Origin: Amia ocellicauda
Lineage: Eukaryota; Chordata; Actinopteri; Amiiformes; Amiidae
Assembly: GCF_036373705.1 (NCBI RefSeq)
Contig: NC_089851.1
Coordinates: forward strand, 5,487,920-5,551,919
Direction of reading: 5' to 3'
Length of the DNA: 64,000 bases
Positions 13,601 through 28,100 of the stretch are shown here, in pieces. The translations under genes and the position numbers were made by a program. Each line of letters begins with the position of its first letter. The stretch's first letter is position 1. The notes under the pieces are model-generated. The model saw nothing but the letters and a program-made list of their open reading frames with translations. It had not been told where the DNA came from and did not search any database.

Positions 13601-14568
13601 CTGTCGCTTTCTAAGTAGGGCAGCCATAGTTCGCTGTAGATAGATTATCAGCCAGCAGCAAGAACTGACCTGCAAGCTTCAGGGGTGTCATTTCAGTTGC
13701 TCACACACAACAGTTGAAAGCAATTAAATACTATCAATAAGATATCTGGATCCGTGAGCCGGCCATCCCAGACTCTGATATTATTAGACCCCTGTCACAT
13801 TCTGCAATCGAAATTACCAGGCCAGCAAGGAGACTTTCTGCAGTTGCTTAGGACGGACAGCTTCGTACCACACCTGCTGTGTGGGCCAAGGGGTTATGTC
13901 AACCCTAATGTAAACTATAGTCCGACTAATTGAGTGTATACTCTGAGCAGGTCACTTTATTCCTCGTTTCGCCGGTTTAAAATTTTAGATTACGTCCTGA
14001 GAAAAGAAACGACTGAAAGTGTTAAAATCCCTATAAACCCCTACAGATGCCTGTACTTTCTGAGCTTAAGTATGCTGAGTATGCTAAGCAGTATTGCTGC
14101 CATTGTAGCTTCCCATCGCCTGTAATTGGAGGAATTGATAATAATATCGAAACTGTCCATCTGGCAGTTTTTCATTTTTTTCCTAATCTGTTTAAACAAA
14201 TAAAAAAGACAGATGTCTGCCATTTTGTTCTTTGTCTCTTCAGGGCAGGGACCATGTGGCAGCTTAACTGAGTTTAGAGGCCATTGATCTGTCAACATGT
14301 AATCCCAAAAAGTTATTGTGTCAATTATACAAAAATCAAATATGTTTATAGAACAAAACACCCAGTCAAGCTGTGAATACCTGTTCATGGGGTCCTTCAA
14401 TACACGGTTGGACAAAATACTGACCACCCGAAATGAAATTAATCAGATCAACTGGACAGCCTCGTCTCGATTGTAACCTTTCTTCCAATCGCCTCTTTTC
14501 ATAGCATCGTTATGAGTTTAGTTATGAAGACTGATATCCATCCAGGAAAACAAAACGGTGTCCATGTA
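10663..14568. other. Non-coding, possible conserved element at about 12.3 kb
   Basis: No exon or transposon recognised. A stretch at 12290-12420 with dense AATTA/TTAAT motifs next to balanced-composition sequence looks like a candidate conserved regulatory element, but conservation cannot be judged from one sequence. Confidence 0.35.
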
Positions 14569-14722
14569 CAGTGGGGGAAAAAAGTATTTGATCCCCTGCT
14601 GATTTTGTACGTTTGCCCACTGACAAAGAAATGATCAGTCTATAATTTTAATGGTAGGTGTATTTTAACAGTGAGAGACAGAATAACAACAAAAAAATCC
14701 AGAAAAACACATTTAAAAAAAG

Positions 14723-15786
14723 TTATAAATTGATTTGCATGTTAATGAGGGAAATAAGTATTTGACCCCTTCGACTTAGTACTTGGTGGCAAAAACCCTT
14801 GTTGGCAATCACAGAGGTCAGACGTTTCTTGTAGTTGGCCACCAGGTTTGCACACATCTCAGGAGGGATTTTGTCCCACTCCTCTTTGCAGATCCTCTCC
14901 AAGTCATTAAGGTTTCGAGGCTGACGTTTGGCAACTCGAACCTTCAGCTCCCTCCACAGATTTTCTATGGGATTAAGGTCTGGAGACTGGCTAGGCCACT
15001 CCAGGACCTTAATGTGATTCTTCTTGAGCCACTCCTTTGTTGCCTTGGCTGTGTGTTTTGGGTCATTGTCATGCTGGAATACCCATCCACGACCCATTTT
15101 CAATGCCCTGGCTGAGGGAAGGAGGTTCTCACCCAAGATTTGACGGTACATGGCCCCGTCCATCGTCCCTTTGATGCGGTGTAGTTGTCCTGTCCCCTTA
15201 GCAGAAAAACACCCCCAAAGCATAATGTTTCCACCTCCATGTTTGACGGTGGGGATGGTGTTCTTGGGGTCATTCCTCCTCCTCCAAACACGGCGAGTTG
15301 AGTTGATGCCAAAGAGCTCGATTTTGGTCTCATCTGACCACAACACTTTCAACCAGTTCTCCTCTGAATCATTCAGATGTTCATTGGCAAACTTCAGGCC
15401 TGTACATGTGCTTTCTTGAGCAGGGGGACCTTGCGGACGCTGCAGGATTTCACTCCTTCACGGCGTAGTGTGTTACCAATTGTTTTCTTGGTGACTATGG
15501 TCCCAGCTGCCTTGAGATCATTAACAAGATCCTCCCGTGTAGTTCTGGGCTGATTCCTCACCGTTCTCATGATCATTGAAACTCCACGAGGTGAGATCTT
15601 GCATGGAGCCCCAGACCGAGGGAGACTGACAGTTATTTTGTATTTCTTCCATGTGCGAATAATCGCACCAACTGTTGTCACCTTCTCACCAAGGTGCTTG
15701 GCGATGGTCTTGTAGCCCATTCCAGCCTTGTGTAGGTCTACAATCTTGTCCCTGACATCCTTGGACAGCTCTTTGGTCTTGGCCAT
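14723..15786 (-). pseudogene. Tc1 transposase, frameshifted
   Basis: The N-terminal part runs from the ATG at 15786 ([20 protein letters not shown]) through two helix-turn-helix DNA-binding domains and the GRPR-like [10 protein letters not shown], then stops after LLKKAHVQA at 15394. A few bases are missing relative to the family at the codons after KKAH, which shifts the frame. The catalytic part resumes in another frame at [13 protein letters not shown]. It has WSDETK (first D), [11 protein letters not shown] (second D) and NPIENLW (E), with 34 residues between the second D and the E, hence DD34E. The RRR-NDPKN segment also lacks the usual residues between N and D. The copy cannot make a full transposase. 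Confidence 0.9.
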
Positions 15787-15828
15787 GGTGGAGAGTTTGG
15801 AATCTGATTGATTGATTGCTTCTGTGGA

Positions 15829-15925
15829 CAGGTGTCTTTTATACAGGTAACGAGCTGAGATTAGGAGCACTCCCTTTAAGAGAGTGCTCCTAATCTCAGC
15901 TCGTTACCTGTATAAAAGACACCTG
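15829..15925. repeat. Perfect 44-bp-arm hairpin within the Tc1 element
   Basis: Bases 15829-15872 are an exact inverted copy of 15882-15925, separated by a 9-base loop. Each arm contains TATAAAAG reading outward, so the palindrome presents a TATA box toward each side. The left-going one sits about 50 bp upstream of the transposase ATG and is a plausible promoter for it. Confidence 0.9.
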
Positions 15926-16155
15926 GGAGCCAGAAATCTTGCTGATTGATAGGGGATCAAATACTTATTTCCCTCATTAACATGCAAATCAATTTATAAC
16001 TTTTTTGAAATGCGTTTTTCTGGATTGTTTTGCTGTTATTCTGTCTCTCACTGTTAAAATACACCTACCATTAAAATTATAGACTGATCATTTCTTTGTC
16101 AGTGGGCAAACGTACAAAATCAGCAGGGGATCAAATACTTTTTTCCCTCACTGTA

Positions 16156-19100
16156 TAATTCGATATTAAAAGCAACCGACACAGAAGAAGTGAAATGGCC
16201 GTTAAAATCACTGGAATGTTTTGTACATACCTTACAAGTGTGTTTTATTGGATTACACTATCCAGAACACTCTCTTGTCATTTCTTTCATTCCTTCTGGT
16301 AGCATGTAGTGGGACGGCAGGACATTACACTGGGAAGACTTAGCAGTAGGAAAACATGGAAGCAACTGGCTAATCCTCGACAGTGATTTTTCTTTCACCC
16401 AAGAAGGCTCTGGAATACGCCAGCCTGCGTGCCAGAGCGCTGCAGGCCACTGTCCCCGCTTAATATGCATGTCAAAACTTGGATGGCTATCAAGCCCCCA
16501 GCATGCCAGTCAAAAGGTACTTTGTGCAAATGACTGCGCCAACTGTTCATTTCGGGGAGATGACAAAGATTAAGTATACTTTCCGTTTTCCTCATTACAA
16601 TGGATGTTACCTTATTGTGAGTAAAAATAGAGCAGTAATGGCATTATTAGACATGAAATCATTCAAAAATAATGATATTGGATACGCTTTTCAGGTGGTC
16701 TTCCTTCATACAGTAGCAGTAAGATCAGAAGTGCCAAGTTTAGACCTCTATTCGTATAAGTCTGTTTACCTTTTAGTATATAGTGTATCATGAAGTGCCT
16801 TGTCAGTACAAAGTGAAATGCTGTAAATGTTGTGATATTTACAAGAACAACAAAGCTCCAGCAATAATTACACAAGATAAAAATCCAAATAAAAGCATGC
16901 ACAGGAAATCTACATATTGCTGAGACACAACCCATTTGCCTTTTATTCAAAGCAAAGAGAACAAACTTCACAGACTTAAAGATCAGCCCGTCTCATGTGA
17001 ATTTGCATGGTTTTTTATTAAAGGTAACTTGGGTTTAGAACTACGAGAGCTCTTTTTAGAATATTCCATTTCAATAGAAAATCAAGAAGAAAACAAAAGT
17101 GATAACTTGATTGCAATAAAGTATAATCACAATCACTTTGTCAAGCCATTTTAAACACTGCTTCTTCTAAATACTGCATAGTATGTCTGACTAAATACTA
17201 TGTATAAAGCAGGGTCCTACTCATCATGTATGTTATGTCAATTTGAGAGGGTATTTAATGCCAAAGAGTATTCCTTTCACATTGAATGAATCCTTGGGAA
17301 GCAGGAAGATCTATTTTAAATAGAGTTAACGTCTCTTGATGTTTCCCTGAGATGTCCTTTCAGACTTAAATCAATTTCTGTAATGTACACTGAGGAATTC
17401 TAATTTTAATTGGTCGTGTTGAACAGATTATTGCATTTGAAAACACGGCAGCACTTATTTTAATACTCAGATTGCTGTGCTTTTGCATTACATAAATGAC
17501 TGTCAGTAAACCTGCTGAATATCTCACAGCATTTCCTGATCAAATGAATACAGGCCAACATAGATCGAATATGCATAATTAACCAGCACTCCCAGTCAGA
17601 TAGGAAAGGGAGAGGAGACATATCAGATTTGTGTTAGACAGTCAACTAGAAATGTAGTTAACATAACTAAACATTGACATAACTAGTCAGAAGCACTGTC
17701 TTTCATAATTTTTAGTTGATGGACCTACCCATACCGGATTTTGGGCAAGTGGTGTTCAAATTATTGTTTAGTTCGTTTATGTAGCAGGTACAAATACAAT
17801 CAAACTATATTCACAGTTAACCCATTAACTAGAAAACCAAAATAACATTAAAGCAGTTTATTTAATGTTTAAAGTTTGACGACAATTATGAAAAGTACTC
17901 ATTCAAAAAGCAAAGATCAGCCACGATCTTACCCAAGAGCGATAGAAATGAACAGGGTATTAAGTCAATGAGATGTGTTGTTATACCCCGACGATACCAT
18001 GGAATTATGACAAATCCACACCAAAATAATCACTTTGATGAAGGCAGTGTAGTGATGACCTATATTACAGCTGAATAGACAATCCTTCCAGGTCAAACTG
18101 TATACGTTTTTTATTTTTCTCCTTGATATTACTTTCAATACACTACAACTGTAAAACGAATATTAAATCAAGAAGAGATAAGCAGAACTCTTTCTTTTGT
18201 ATATGCATAAAGCCTAAAGGTAACACACAGGCTGGGATGAGTCTCTCTCTAATGCAGTCTGGCTCCTCTGAATGCAAGGGTTGAGGTTTGATTGGAGCTG
18301 GCAAGTGCATTCCTGGAAAACTGGTACAACACTGAGCTAAACACAGCACTGTACCTTCACAGATGCTCCTGCTAACATTGCCTCAGCAAACATCGCCCAT
18401 ACATCACCTCACATGAAAGACATTACTGTTCAAGGGGCAGTAATTAGGGCTAACAATAGCTTGTGTGGTTAATAATGTCGGACAATGTTATCAATATTGT
18501 TTGTGTGTGACGTACCATCAAGCATTTGAATTGGAGTTTGCAGGTGGTAGGTGGGTCGAGTTTTTGATTTTATTTTGTATTGCACCAGGAGAGGAATGTG
18601 GAGAAGAGAATATAATCAAAAAAGCAGAATCGCTCCGTAATTTTGCAGAGTGCTACTTTAAGCCCCGTTGTATGTTTAGCCTGGTGCAAAATACTCCTAC
18701 TCTTTTTAATTTTAAAAAGTGGGTCATTTCTTTAGTTACAATGTCAGCTTGATCTACAAATAAATTTAAACAAGCACGTTAACCTCTATTTTAGTTGATA
18801 CCGTCAGGAACTACTCGCAGAGGCCAGATACGGGTAGAACGGACACATGTGTGCTGTTTTTCGTTGTCGTGAAAAACAAAAAAAAAAGCTCTTTCAAATG
18901 CCCGTTCCAGGATCCTAATAGATTAAAATCATAACAATGTGTTTAAGCTTCTGGGGAAACATTGCGGTCATGCAACCACTGGGCAAACACTGCAGAAGGC
19001 GTGTCGTGTGCAAGAGGAATATATTACACAAAATCCAAAGTAGAAATTTAATTTTAGTAGAATTAAATGTAATTACTTCATGTCCCTTTTCATTAAAGGC

Positions 19101-22069
19101 AGATCTGTCTTTCTTTAAACAATTATTACTATAACTGTTTAAATAAAGCCAGATATAAGGCACAAGACTGCCCAAGGGGGGGAATAAATCATGCAGCTCC
19201 ATCAGTGAACACTTCCTTCCAAACAGCAGATTATATGCGTCTGAATATGCGAATCGAGAGGTCATGCTGACCCACAGAGCACCCTTCAGAAATTCACACT
19301 GGGAAGGATCTCTTTGACAACCAAGTTCACTATTTTCCAATAATCACTTCCAGAAATAGTATAAATCGTGCAGATTCGTTTAACTCAAATTCAGTTTGCT
19401 CCACCATGTCTTTAGAGTCTCAGAGAGCTGACAGATGACACTGGATTTAGCAGCGTTGTACAATTATACAGGCCGCCCGGGAGTTTGACCTGTGGCTACG
19501 ACCTATTGACTGTGCTGGTGAGAAGTCCAAGTAACATTGACCACAAGACACTTGACGCCTTATTATCTCTCCTGTCATTAAAGTATCAATCGAAAAAAGA
19601 AAGTAAGGTTCTACTATATTAATATATTTCAATATATCCCCTTTATTAGGTATATATATATTTAAATATGAGGAAATATATGATATACAGATAGGCAGAC
19701 AAATATATATTATTCTCCTCCTCCCTCACACTAATACAGACACAGTCATTAGCTAACAGACAAAGTTGTCTTTATCGGAGCGATTGATATAACCCTATTT
19801 GATTTCATTAACATGTTGCCGCTAGTAAAATGCTTGCGATTAAAATAAAAAATAAATGAAATCGCCTCCTACGTAATAAATATCTAATGGTACGATAATG
19901 TGTCTCTTAAGTGTCAGGGCAGGATGATTCATTGTGATGAAGCCGGGAATCAATAGGGCTCAAGCAACAAGTGACACGCTGGCGGCAGGATTTATTGTAT
20001 TAACCTTTGACTGGGATCGTCGGGTATTTCAGTGTCTCCAAGCAGGGAGTGGTGTGTGTGTGTGTATTCGTGCTTTTCGCCGATGTCCCAAGACAGTGCA
20101 CTTGTGGTTTCCTCAAGGCCCTTTTTGAGGAGTTAAGTGGAAGATCAGAGCACTCTCTCATTTTCTATGGAGTCTCATTGATCCTTATGTATCTGTAGCC
20201 ACTGTCGCACTAAAATACATACTCTGAGATGCTATATATGTGTACAAACTGACCCTGCCTCCACTCAGCCCCTCAGAAGACCCCCCACGCAATACCACCA
20301 CTCATATGAAGCCATGCAAATACTTTATTGTCATGGCTGTGGTCCATAGACGTAGCTCCTGGTTTTGGACTGGGAAATACATTATGTTCGCAGCTTTTAT
20401 GCAACAAATGAAGACATCACAATGGGCATGATTTTTAAGTGTTCAGTCAGTTCAAAAGACAACAACGGTGTGGGAATGTGGAAGAGAACAAGTGAATGAG
20501 CTTTGTGCTTCAAACCACTCTCTGACTCATACGCTTTAGCATATAGCGAGACCATATTTTTAGACATCCTAGTCACTTTCTAAAGTGCTCTGCTTTTATC
20601 ATTGCTTATCTCACAAAAAGAGAGAACGAGAAAAAAACAGCAACACGCTGAACCTTTCATGTCACACTCCGTTTCATTCAAAGCGTACATTAATAGAGAT
20701 CAACTATGCGGATAATATATTGACTGGGAAGCATAAGAGCTTTTTAACTGTCGTTTGGGCCTCTTGAACAACAGACCCGGAGTCGCCGCATGGGGGTTAA
20801 CAAATCAGGGTAATAATATCGGATGATCATTTGTAGAAGTTTTAAAATGCAATGTCTCAATAAAACAATTCAGAGGTATGAGGGTGGGTTGGGGGGATCC
20901 ATAAATGATATTGTTGTCTGTTTAGTCCATTTCAGAATATAGAAAAGTCAGATTAATAGTTCAAGGATCAATCGCTCTTTAAATGACAGTCCAAGTGCTT
21001 TGCAGCCCAAGAGCCTTACAGATGTTTAAATGATGGGGAGTCGAACACAAAAACTCCCCATCTTTCATATGTTCATTACAAATCTGTGACAGTAACGCTG
21101 ATCTTTATCAAACCATCATATGTTACACAACCCTCTCAGCCTAGCAGAAGAAGGGGAAGCTCTTTGCCACTATACGTCTATTGGCTTTCTAAATAAGTGT
21201 TAAAAGATATTTCTAAAGACTGGGAACCATCTCATTAGGAGCGTTTAAGCAGGTAATTTGTTCGGTTAGGTCTGTAAGAGATTATTCTGAATATAAACCT
21301 TAACACCTTGCTGCTTTCAGTCGCTAGGAATTGGCCACTCCTGATTTAATGACAAAAACTGTGTACTTGCTAAACCTAAAGGCCTTTATAAAATGATTAT
21401 TAAAGCTGGTCTATAAACTTGGCTTGATTGTGTCTCCTCAGCATCAGTGGGACCATAAATCACATTAAATCATATAATTTATCATTTGTGCATAATCACT
21501 GTTTCACGACCAGAATTTCCTTACATCGCACTCAGGCCATGAGCGCCGTCACCCATACTAGGTTAATCACCGTGAGGTAAGAACTTTATTGAAGCGTCAG
21601 CTTTAGCAGCATTTAGTTAATGGTTCACGTTCTCATTACCTGAACAGTTTCATTTTAAATCACATTAAGCTTAAATGAGTTATTGGCCAAACTAATAAAA
21701 TATGCTATCTATTTGCTCATGACTGATGTGCTCTAATAATAAAACATTTATATATCAGGTAGAAAATGCCTTTTAGATTTATTTTTGCAGGAAATATGTG
21801 ACCTGTGTAAAGCACCAAAAATGTACTACAAGTACTTCTATTTAAATTACATGCCTATAGTATAGTATAGTATAGACTGATATATTTGTTTTGGTCTGTT
21901 TTGTTTTGCAAATTAAACCAATCGTAACAATTCCAGTTTTGTCCAAGAAAAACTTAAATAATGCATTTTTGCACTGTTGTTGGTGCTGATTTCCCACTTT
22001 ACACTGAATGTAGTTATGAACACATGATTGTTGAAATCCCGACTGAAGACAAAAAATGCAACATTTTCC
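16156..22069. other. Non-coding, nothing recognised
   Basis: About 5.9 kb with no supported gene. Small AT microsatellite-like tracts lie near 19645-19710. A short hairpin (gatggggagt / actccccatc, 10-bp arms) lies at about 21032-21062. No RNA gene is recognised. Confidence 0.4.
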
Positions 22070-22072
22070 TTT

Positions 22073-22120
<48 letters not shown>

Positions 22121-22121
22121 T
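22070..22121 (+). repeat. (TTTC)n microsatellite
   Basis: About 13 copies of TTTC. The lysine/glutamate-rich and serine/phenylalanine/leucine-rich open frames around it are products of the repeat, not genes. Confidence 0.95.
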
Positions 22122-25100
22122 AAATCCTTCATTCTTTCTTTCAATGTAAAAGCCACTGGCTATTTGAGTTGCATCTGCATCTATCTTTTGTGTTTTCTGC
22201 CCCCACATATTTACACACAGGCTAAGCAGTACTTTTGCTGTGCTATCAGCTCCACTGTATCGGAGAGGGTTACTCTAATATAATTATTGAGTTAGAAATG
22301 GACTACAACCTGTTGCAAATTGCATCCACCTCCACTGCAGACCCCTGAATCCAGGACACTGGTAAATCTGCTACAGTGATTCATATTTGACCCTATATGG
22401 TTTGGGAAGTCACTGTATAATTTCTACTCCAGACGGTGTCCTCAGCCATTTATATACTTGCTTCCTGATCTTATATAGATCATCTATATATACCATGTAA
22501 TAGTCAATGGTAGGGATTTTGCACGTTGTATACATTATCATAATTTACTCAGTAAAGTGTTGGCCCAAGGTCAGATAACTCCAGTTTAATAATATATCAT
22601 TTTAATAACAGTATATCATTGATTTATAGTTTTTAATTTAGAGGTGATGCCATATAGTATAACTGTATAGAACTGTCACAGTAGATACTGAAGCCTTATC
22701 ACAAAGGGAAGTTTTAGTAAGACCTTTACATTTGGATGCATGTGTTCATTTTCTCTTCCCCGAGGTGAACAATCTGTTTTCAATTAATCCAGCTTGGTTA
22801 ATTAATGGGATTGATTGAATGGGGAAAGGGACAAAAGGAATACATTTACACTTGATCTGATGTATTTTTCCATTTCTGTCTGTTTCATTTGAATCAGCAC
22901 ACTTTTTCTTTTTAAAGCTCCCGAAATCAACTAAATCGCTAATGCTAAGAGATCTGTAAATGCATTGTCTGTGTTTCATCCATTTTTTTATGGCAAGATG
23001 TTACTGTATGTAGAAAAAAAAAAAAATGTGCATCATGTCTGCTCTGATGAGATTTATGGAAGTCGTTGGATTTCACTAATCCTTTTTAAACATGTACACC
23101 AACAACATTATGATTAAATGTTGCCTGTGGTTCATGAATTGGCTGTATGCAAGTAATGGCAGTTAGTTAATAGGTCTGCACAGAACTAACCCTGTTTTAA
23201 AGTTGTTATTTGTATGTTTTTGTATTTTATTCTTGAAAAACTGTCTGCATATAATAATATATCTATATCTATCTACTATAACGCTTTTAATGGCAGTGGT
23301 TTTCAAAAGAACAAGAACTTTATTTCCCATGATGTTGTGGCAGAATTAAATCTTTCGCTAGTGCACAAATGGTCAAATTACTTTCTTTAAAAAAAGTCAT
23401 ATTTTTGTATCTATTTTTTTATAATGAATATGACAAGGTCCATTGTAAATCTAACTCATATACCAGCTGGAAAGAACAAATTTGAATTTAGTGGGTACAT
23501 CTCAAAAGAAAATGCAACACAGGGTATTTCTGTCCTTTTAATGCAAATATTTCTTATCAACATATACTATGCAATATTGTTAGTGATCACAGCTGCACAT
23601 ACTTCACACATTCTGTCACAAAATGTATGCGATAATCTTCTCCCAGAGCATATTTTACTAGTTGCAATATTTTTTCCCAAATCCCTGTTGAGGTCACCCC
23701 ATAAACTGAGTCCAGGCAGATAATATGACCTGCTTATCAATTCTGAAAAAACGAAATTAAACAAAGAAAAGACAGAGCAAGAGGTTTGCGCTTCACAGGT
23801 AGGTCAGAGTTTTGTGTTGGTCTAGCCCTACTTTTAATTTGGCAGTGGGTTTACAACCAATATAATGCTGTGAGTGTTGTATAACAAAATAATTATGTTG
23901 TTCATTTAGACATTACATTATTTTATGTCAGTTAGTGCAGAGTCAGAACGACTCCAGACCCTCGTGGTGCCATCGCCACATTTCTCTATGCCGACAGCGT
24001 GTGATTTTGGCCATCTCTTGTCTGTTTTTCTTATGTAATCTGTTTCCTTCCTGACAAAATCAAACATCACTTTTCTTTTCATACGGAGAGCTTTGTGCAC
24101 TGAATTGAAGATAGCAACGTGTTGAGTTATGGGTAGGAAAAGATCAACTGAACTCTAGACAATCAATCTCTTATAGAATTTTTTCATCTTTGTACTGTGA
24201 GCACTTTTTAATATAGCTAGCCTTTTTCTTTCTGTATTTTATTCCATTGTTCTTTGCAGTTAGTGTTCCATGATGTAACTCTCTTCTTGCAGTTTTTGTT
24301 AAGAGCAATTATATTTATTTATGCATAAGCAGATGGTTTAAGTATACTTTCCTCCTTAAAATAATTGGAATAAGGTTGTCAATATGGCCAAATGATGTTG
24401 AATACCACTCTGTTTGTATGGATAAACAGTAATTCTCTACACAAGTAGACATAACTGATTTCAACATGTTGTCACATTGTGGTAGTGCAAGCATCTTCTC
24501 CTGAACAAAATTAATGGATGCAAATTTGAGACCAGGGGGTTTTTCGAGAAAACAAACACACGGGGTATATAGAGGGGACTGAGACGAATCGAATGACGTG
24601 CTTTGCAAAGAAATCGGGGGCTCACAGCCCCCCCAGGAGAGGTTCAAAAGTCGGAGGACCTGCTTAGCAGTGGAGTTGAGCTACAATGGCATAAATGAAA
24701 ACCAGTGAACTATAAAGGCTACTGATATCAATCACTTTACAAGACCAAAGGCTGACGATGTGGGATTTTTATTTAACGATTGAATAACAATAATCTCTGG
24801 TGAGAACTCTTTAATTGTGAATATTATTCTAAAATCTCAACTATGAAGTTTGCATGACATTTCTCACATGGATGCTTTTACGAAATACATTTTAGGTAAC
24901 AATTGTACAATATGCCACATAATACACTATGATTATATTTCTATTTTTAGTTATTTTTATCTTCACAATTATGTTCAGAAGTTGCTTTGTTTATGTGATA
25001 TTGATTTATTAATCTGTATTTGTGTTGGGGTGGTTGGAGGTGGAATTGAACACACAGATAGACTTAATATGACTTATACACAAAAGCGAAATGTGCACCC

Positions 25101-28100
25101 TGTTCACTTCATGGTTTTGTATATAAATAATGACCATTTGTTGTGTTCTGTAAAATAATATGTATTTATTTGTAAAGCATTCCCTATGCATAGTGCTACT
25201 TCATAACAATTTGCACATAACTAAGCTGAGGCCAGGACAAACTCCTTTGACATTTGAGGGCTGTCCTGGAAAACAGATCAAGGTCATCCTTCATTTGCCT
25301 CCTTCAGTGTTACTGGAGACAAATGTCAAAACACTTCCTTATGAGATGAATGCTTAGTTCAGCAGTTAATGGTGCTCTTTATTTTAAACAGGGGGATCAT
25401 TATGGTTCAGAAGAGAGCGGACTAGAGACGGCTACAGCAGCTGAGCAGCCTGTTTTTCATTGGGAATGTACAATATAACAGCATGCTTTAGAAGTCTGAT
25501 TTGAAACGCCCCCCAAACCTTATGCATCAGTCAAACTGATACACAAAGAATTACCATGGTTTTGAGTAATAATCCAACACATGCAGAAACTGCAGCTGTT
25601 AACGTATCCAAATACTTTGCTCTTATCCAACAAGAAAATAAAAATATAAATCTCACATTGCTAAATACATTAAAAATGATTAATACTTGTAGTCAGTTTC
25701 TTTTGTATTTTGTGAAAGTTCCCAGACAAATGATAACTGTTAATAGTACAAAACGGAACTCAGTAGAAGTTATTAATATTGAGGTCAAAAAGTAATTGTA
25801 ATAATCAGGTCATTATGCATTAAGTACATACATGATTCCAGCTAGTATAAAAATGTCATACACCAGGAAAAAGGCTAACTGTTTACGACATAATACGTTT
25901 AAAAGGTACTTCAGTCTCTGGATTTGTTTGAATTATCCCCTTTGCTGACAAGTCAAATAAACACATTGAGAGGATATAGCATTTCCAGAGCCCGGCCGAG
26001 CTGCCAGGACACACTGGCACACAATGAGAAATGTAAACATAGTGGAACCAGAACATTCTCCAGGAGTGCCTGCTTCAAACACCGAGGGAACAAGTCTTAA
26101 CCAATTTACAACTGAAGTTTATAACAACAACAGCAACAACAACAACAATGATAATAATAAAAGGCAATGTCAATCCAGAAATAATAACTTTCCTAACACC
26201 CAGAATGTGTGCCAATATTTTTCTCTTACTACCTCAAATTTGATCTGCTGGCTACTGTTTTATATTAAGTTTTGTTTTTAATCAAAAGGGAGAGAGAAAA
26301 ACATTCCTTATCACACTGATTTTACATAGTGGCTGTGGGCAATAGATACTTTCTTGCCTAATCAAGTACACATCGCTTCTCTCTCAGTGCGACAGGCAAT
26401 TCACAATAAAGTATGTGTGCCTACAAGTCTCGTCTGTTTTGGAAATGTAGTGGCTCTCTTAAGAATATATTAGTAAGTCGGCGCTGTAAGTGCACAGACA
26501 AAAGAGAGGCTGAGAGCTGTCATAAAGACACTTGTCGCAAATAAATTATGAGCAGCAAGCAAATAATGAATCCAAGGTCATGTGTGTCTACACCAGTGCT
26601 GACCTGTTTAGTGGGAATGGCTGTGATTAAAACCCAGGGTAACGTTTTGCCTCGCACACAAAATGAAAGAGGAAATCACAAGCAAGGTCATCGCGTGAAG
26701 TCTGAGGAGGAGCTCACCATGTCATCTACTCTATATCTCTCATCAGCACATGTAAACACGACACAGTGAGATCTTTACTCAATGGCTACTCCTGCTTTGT
26801 GTATTTAAATATTAAAGATGTGCACGCTCTGGGAGTATAATAGGAATAGTCACTGATATATGTATATTGATAGATAGATAGATTTGTTTGTATAGATTTA
26901 TATATATGGTTTATTGTTTTGTCTAATTAAGTCTATGCTAAGCAGATGTTTTGAGAGGCATTCTACTTTATAAAATTAGATTTACAGCAATTTCTTATCT
27001 GTGCGATTCACCATCATTATTATATAGCTGTTTAACATGATCTATTTGTCCTATCAAGTGTCATCCCTACGGAGGAGAAAGAGTCATTTTCAGGGAACAG
27101 TTTAGCTAAACGAAACAATGACCACATTTCAGCTGATGCCCTTTTTCATAAAGACCAGTGATCACAAAAAATGACCTCTTGATTGCATTAAACTGTTTTC
27201 TTTAATAATAAAACAGCATGTTGCCTCTGGTAAACAACAATTACAGTAAATGTCAAAGCTTTCATTGCCAAAGCAGTATTTCTCCTTGCAATGTACGGTT
27301 TGTGAGTCTGTGGTCTGTATCAACATAATTTATATTACAAAGATGACATAATTAGGAAAGTCTTATTGAAATGGCACCACTACATGGCACAGTCATAAAC
27401 CCTCTTGTTCTGACCTATCAAAACCTGCAATCACACTGCACAGAAACACCCACACCATTCTCGCTTGAACTACAATGTTTAGTATGTCGCCCGGGAATCA
27501 AGACAGGGGTTTTAAATGCGTTTGCCACTCTGCTACAGAACCTGACTTTAAAATCAAAGTCATGCAGAAGAAACCAGGGCAATGTTTAAAATAAACACAT
27601 CACATTCCCCCTGTGTCTCTCATGCTGTATTTCTCCTCGCAATACCTTTGTCACCAGCAAATGTTTTGATAGTTTTATACAAATGCAAAAGGTCATCCAT
27701 CATGTTTGGACACATAGCATGCATACGTCTGCCAAGCTCTTCAGAATTCCCTCTTCAAGAGACCATGACTTGTATCCAAATAAAGGCTCCACTTACAACC
27801 ACATAGCTCCTGGTTTCCATGCAAAGAACGTTAAAAGGGTTTCAGGGTGGCTATATTGATGCCATTAATCTAATTTCTCTCAACCTGCCAGTCTTTATGA
27901 GCACTTTTCTCATAGGTGGATGATAAACAAACGCACAGCTGTGAAGCACAATTAAGTCTTTCAAAGTTACATTTCAACCGCAACAATGACTGCTAATGTA
28001 CACATGAAGACATAAAAACTGATTTCTCGATTTAAAACGAATATGTAATGTGCATCTGTGTCCTATAGGTTTTACAATTATAAATCCTTTTGTAAAAGAC

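Larger units (their letters stand above)
14569..16153 (-). mobile_element. Tc1-like transposon, DD34E, IR/DR type (1585 bp)
   Basis: The element is bounded by cagtgggggaaaaaagtatt on the left and its inverted match ending aatacttttttccctcactg on the right. TA lies outside each end (14567-14568, 16154-16155). The inverted repeats are about 200 bp. Each carries the ggg(a)aataagtatttgacccc motif twice: at the outer tip and near 14743-14770 on the left (15951-15985 on the right). This is the IR/DR layout of Sleeping Beauty-type elements. The transposase lies on the minus strand and is broken. The promoter region inside is a long perfect hairpin, listed separately. It belongs to a family that is abundant in salmonids and other fish. 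Confidence 0.93.

Noticed and set aside
13294..13614. 106-codon open frame
   Set aside because: No motif, no splice sites and no family resemblance; probably chance.
21842..22283. Lys/Glu-rich and Ser/Phe/Leu-rich frames on both strands
   Set aside because: All are produced by the TTTC repeat.
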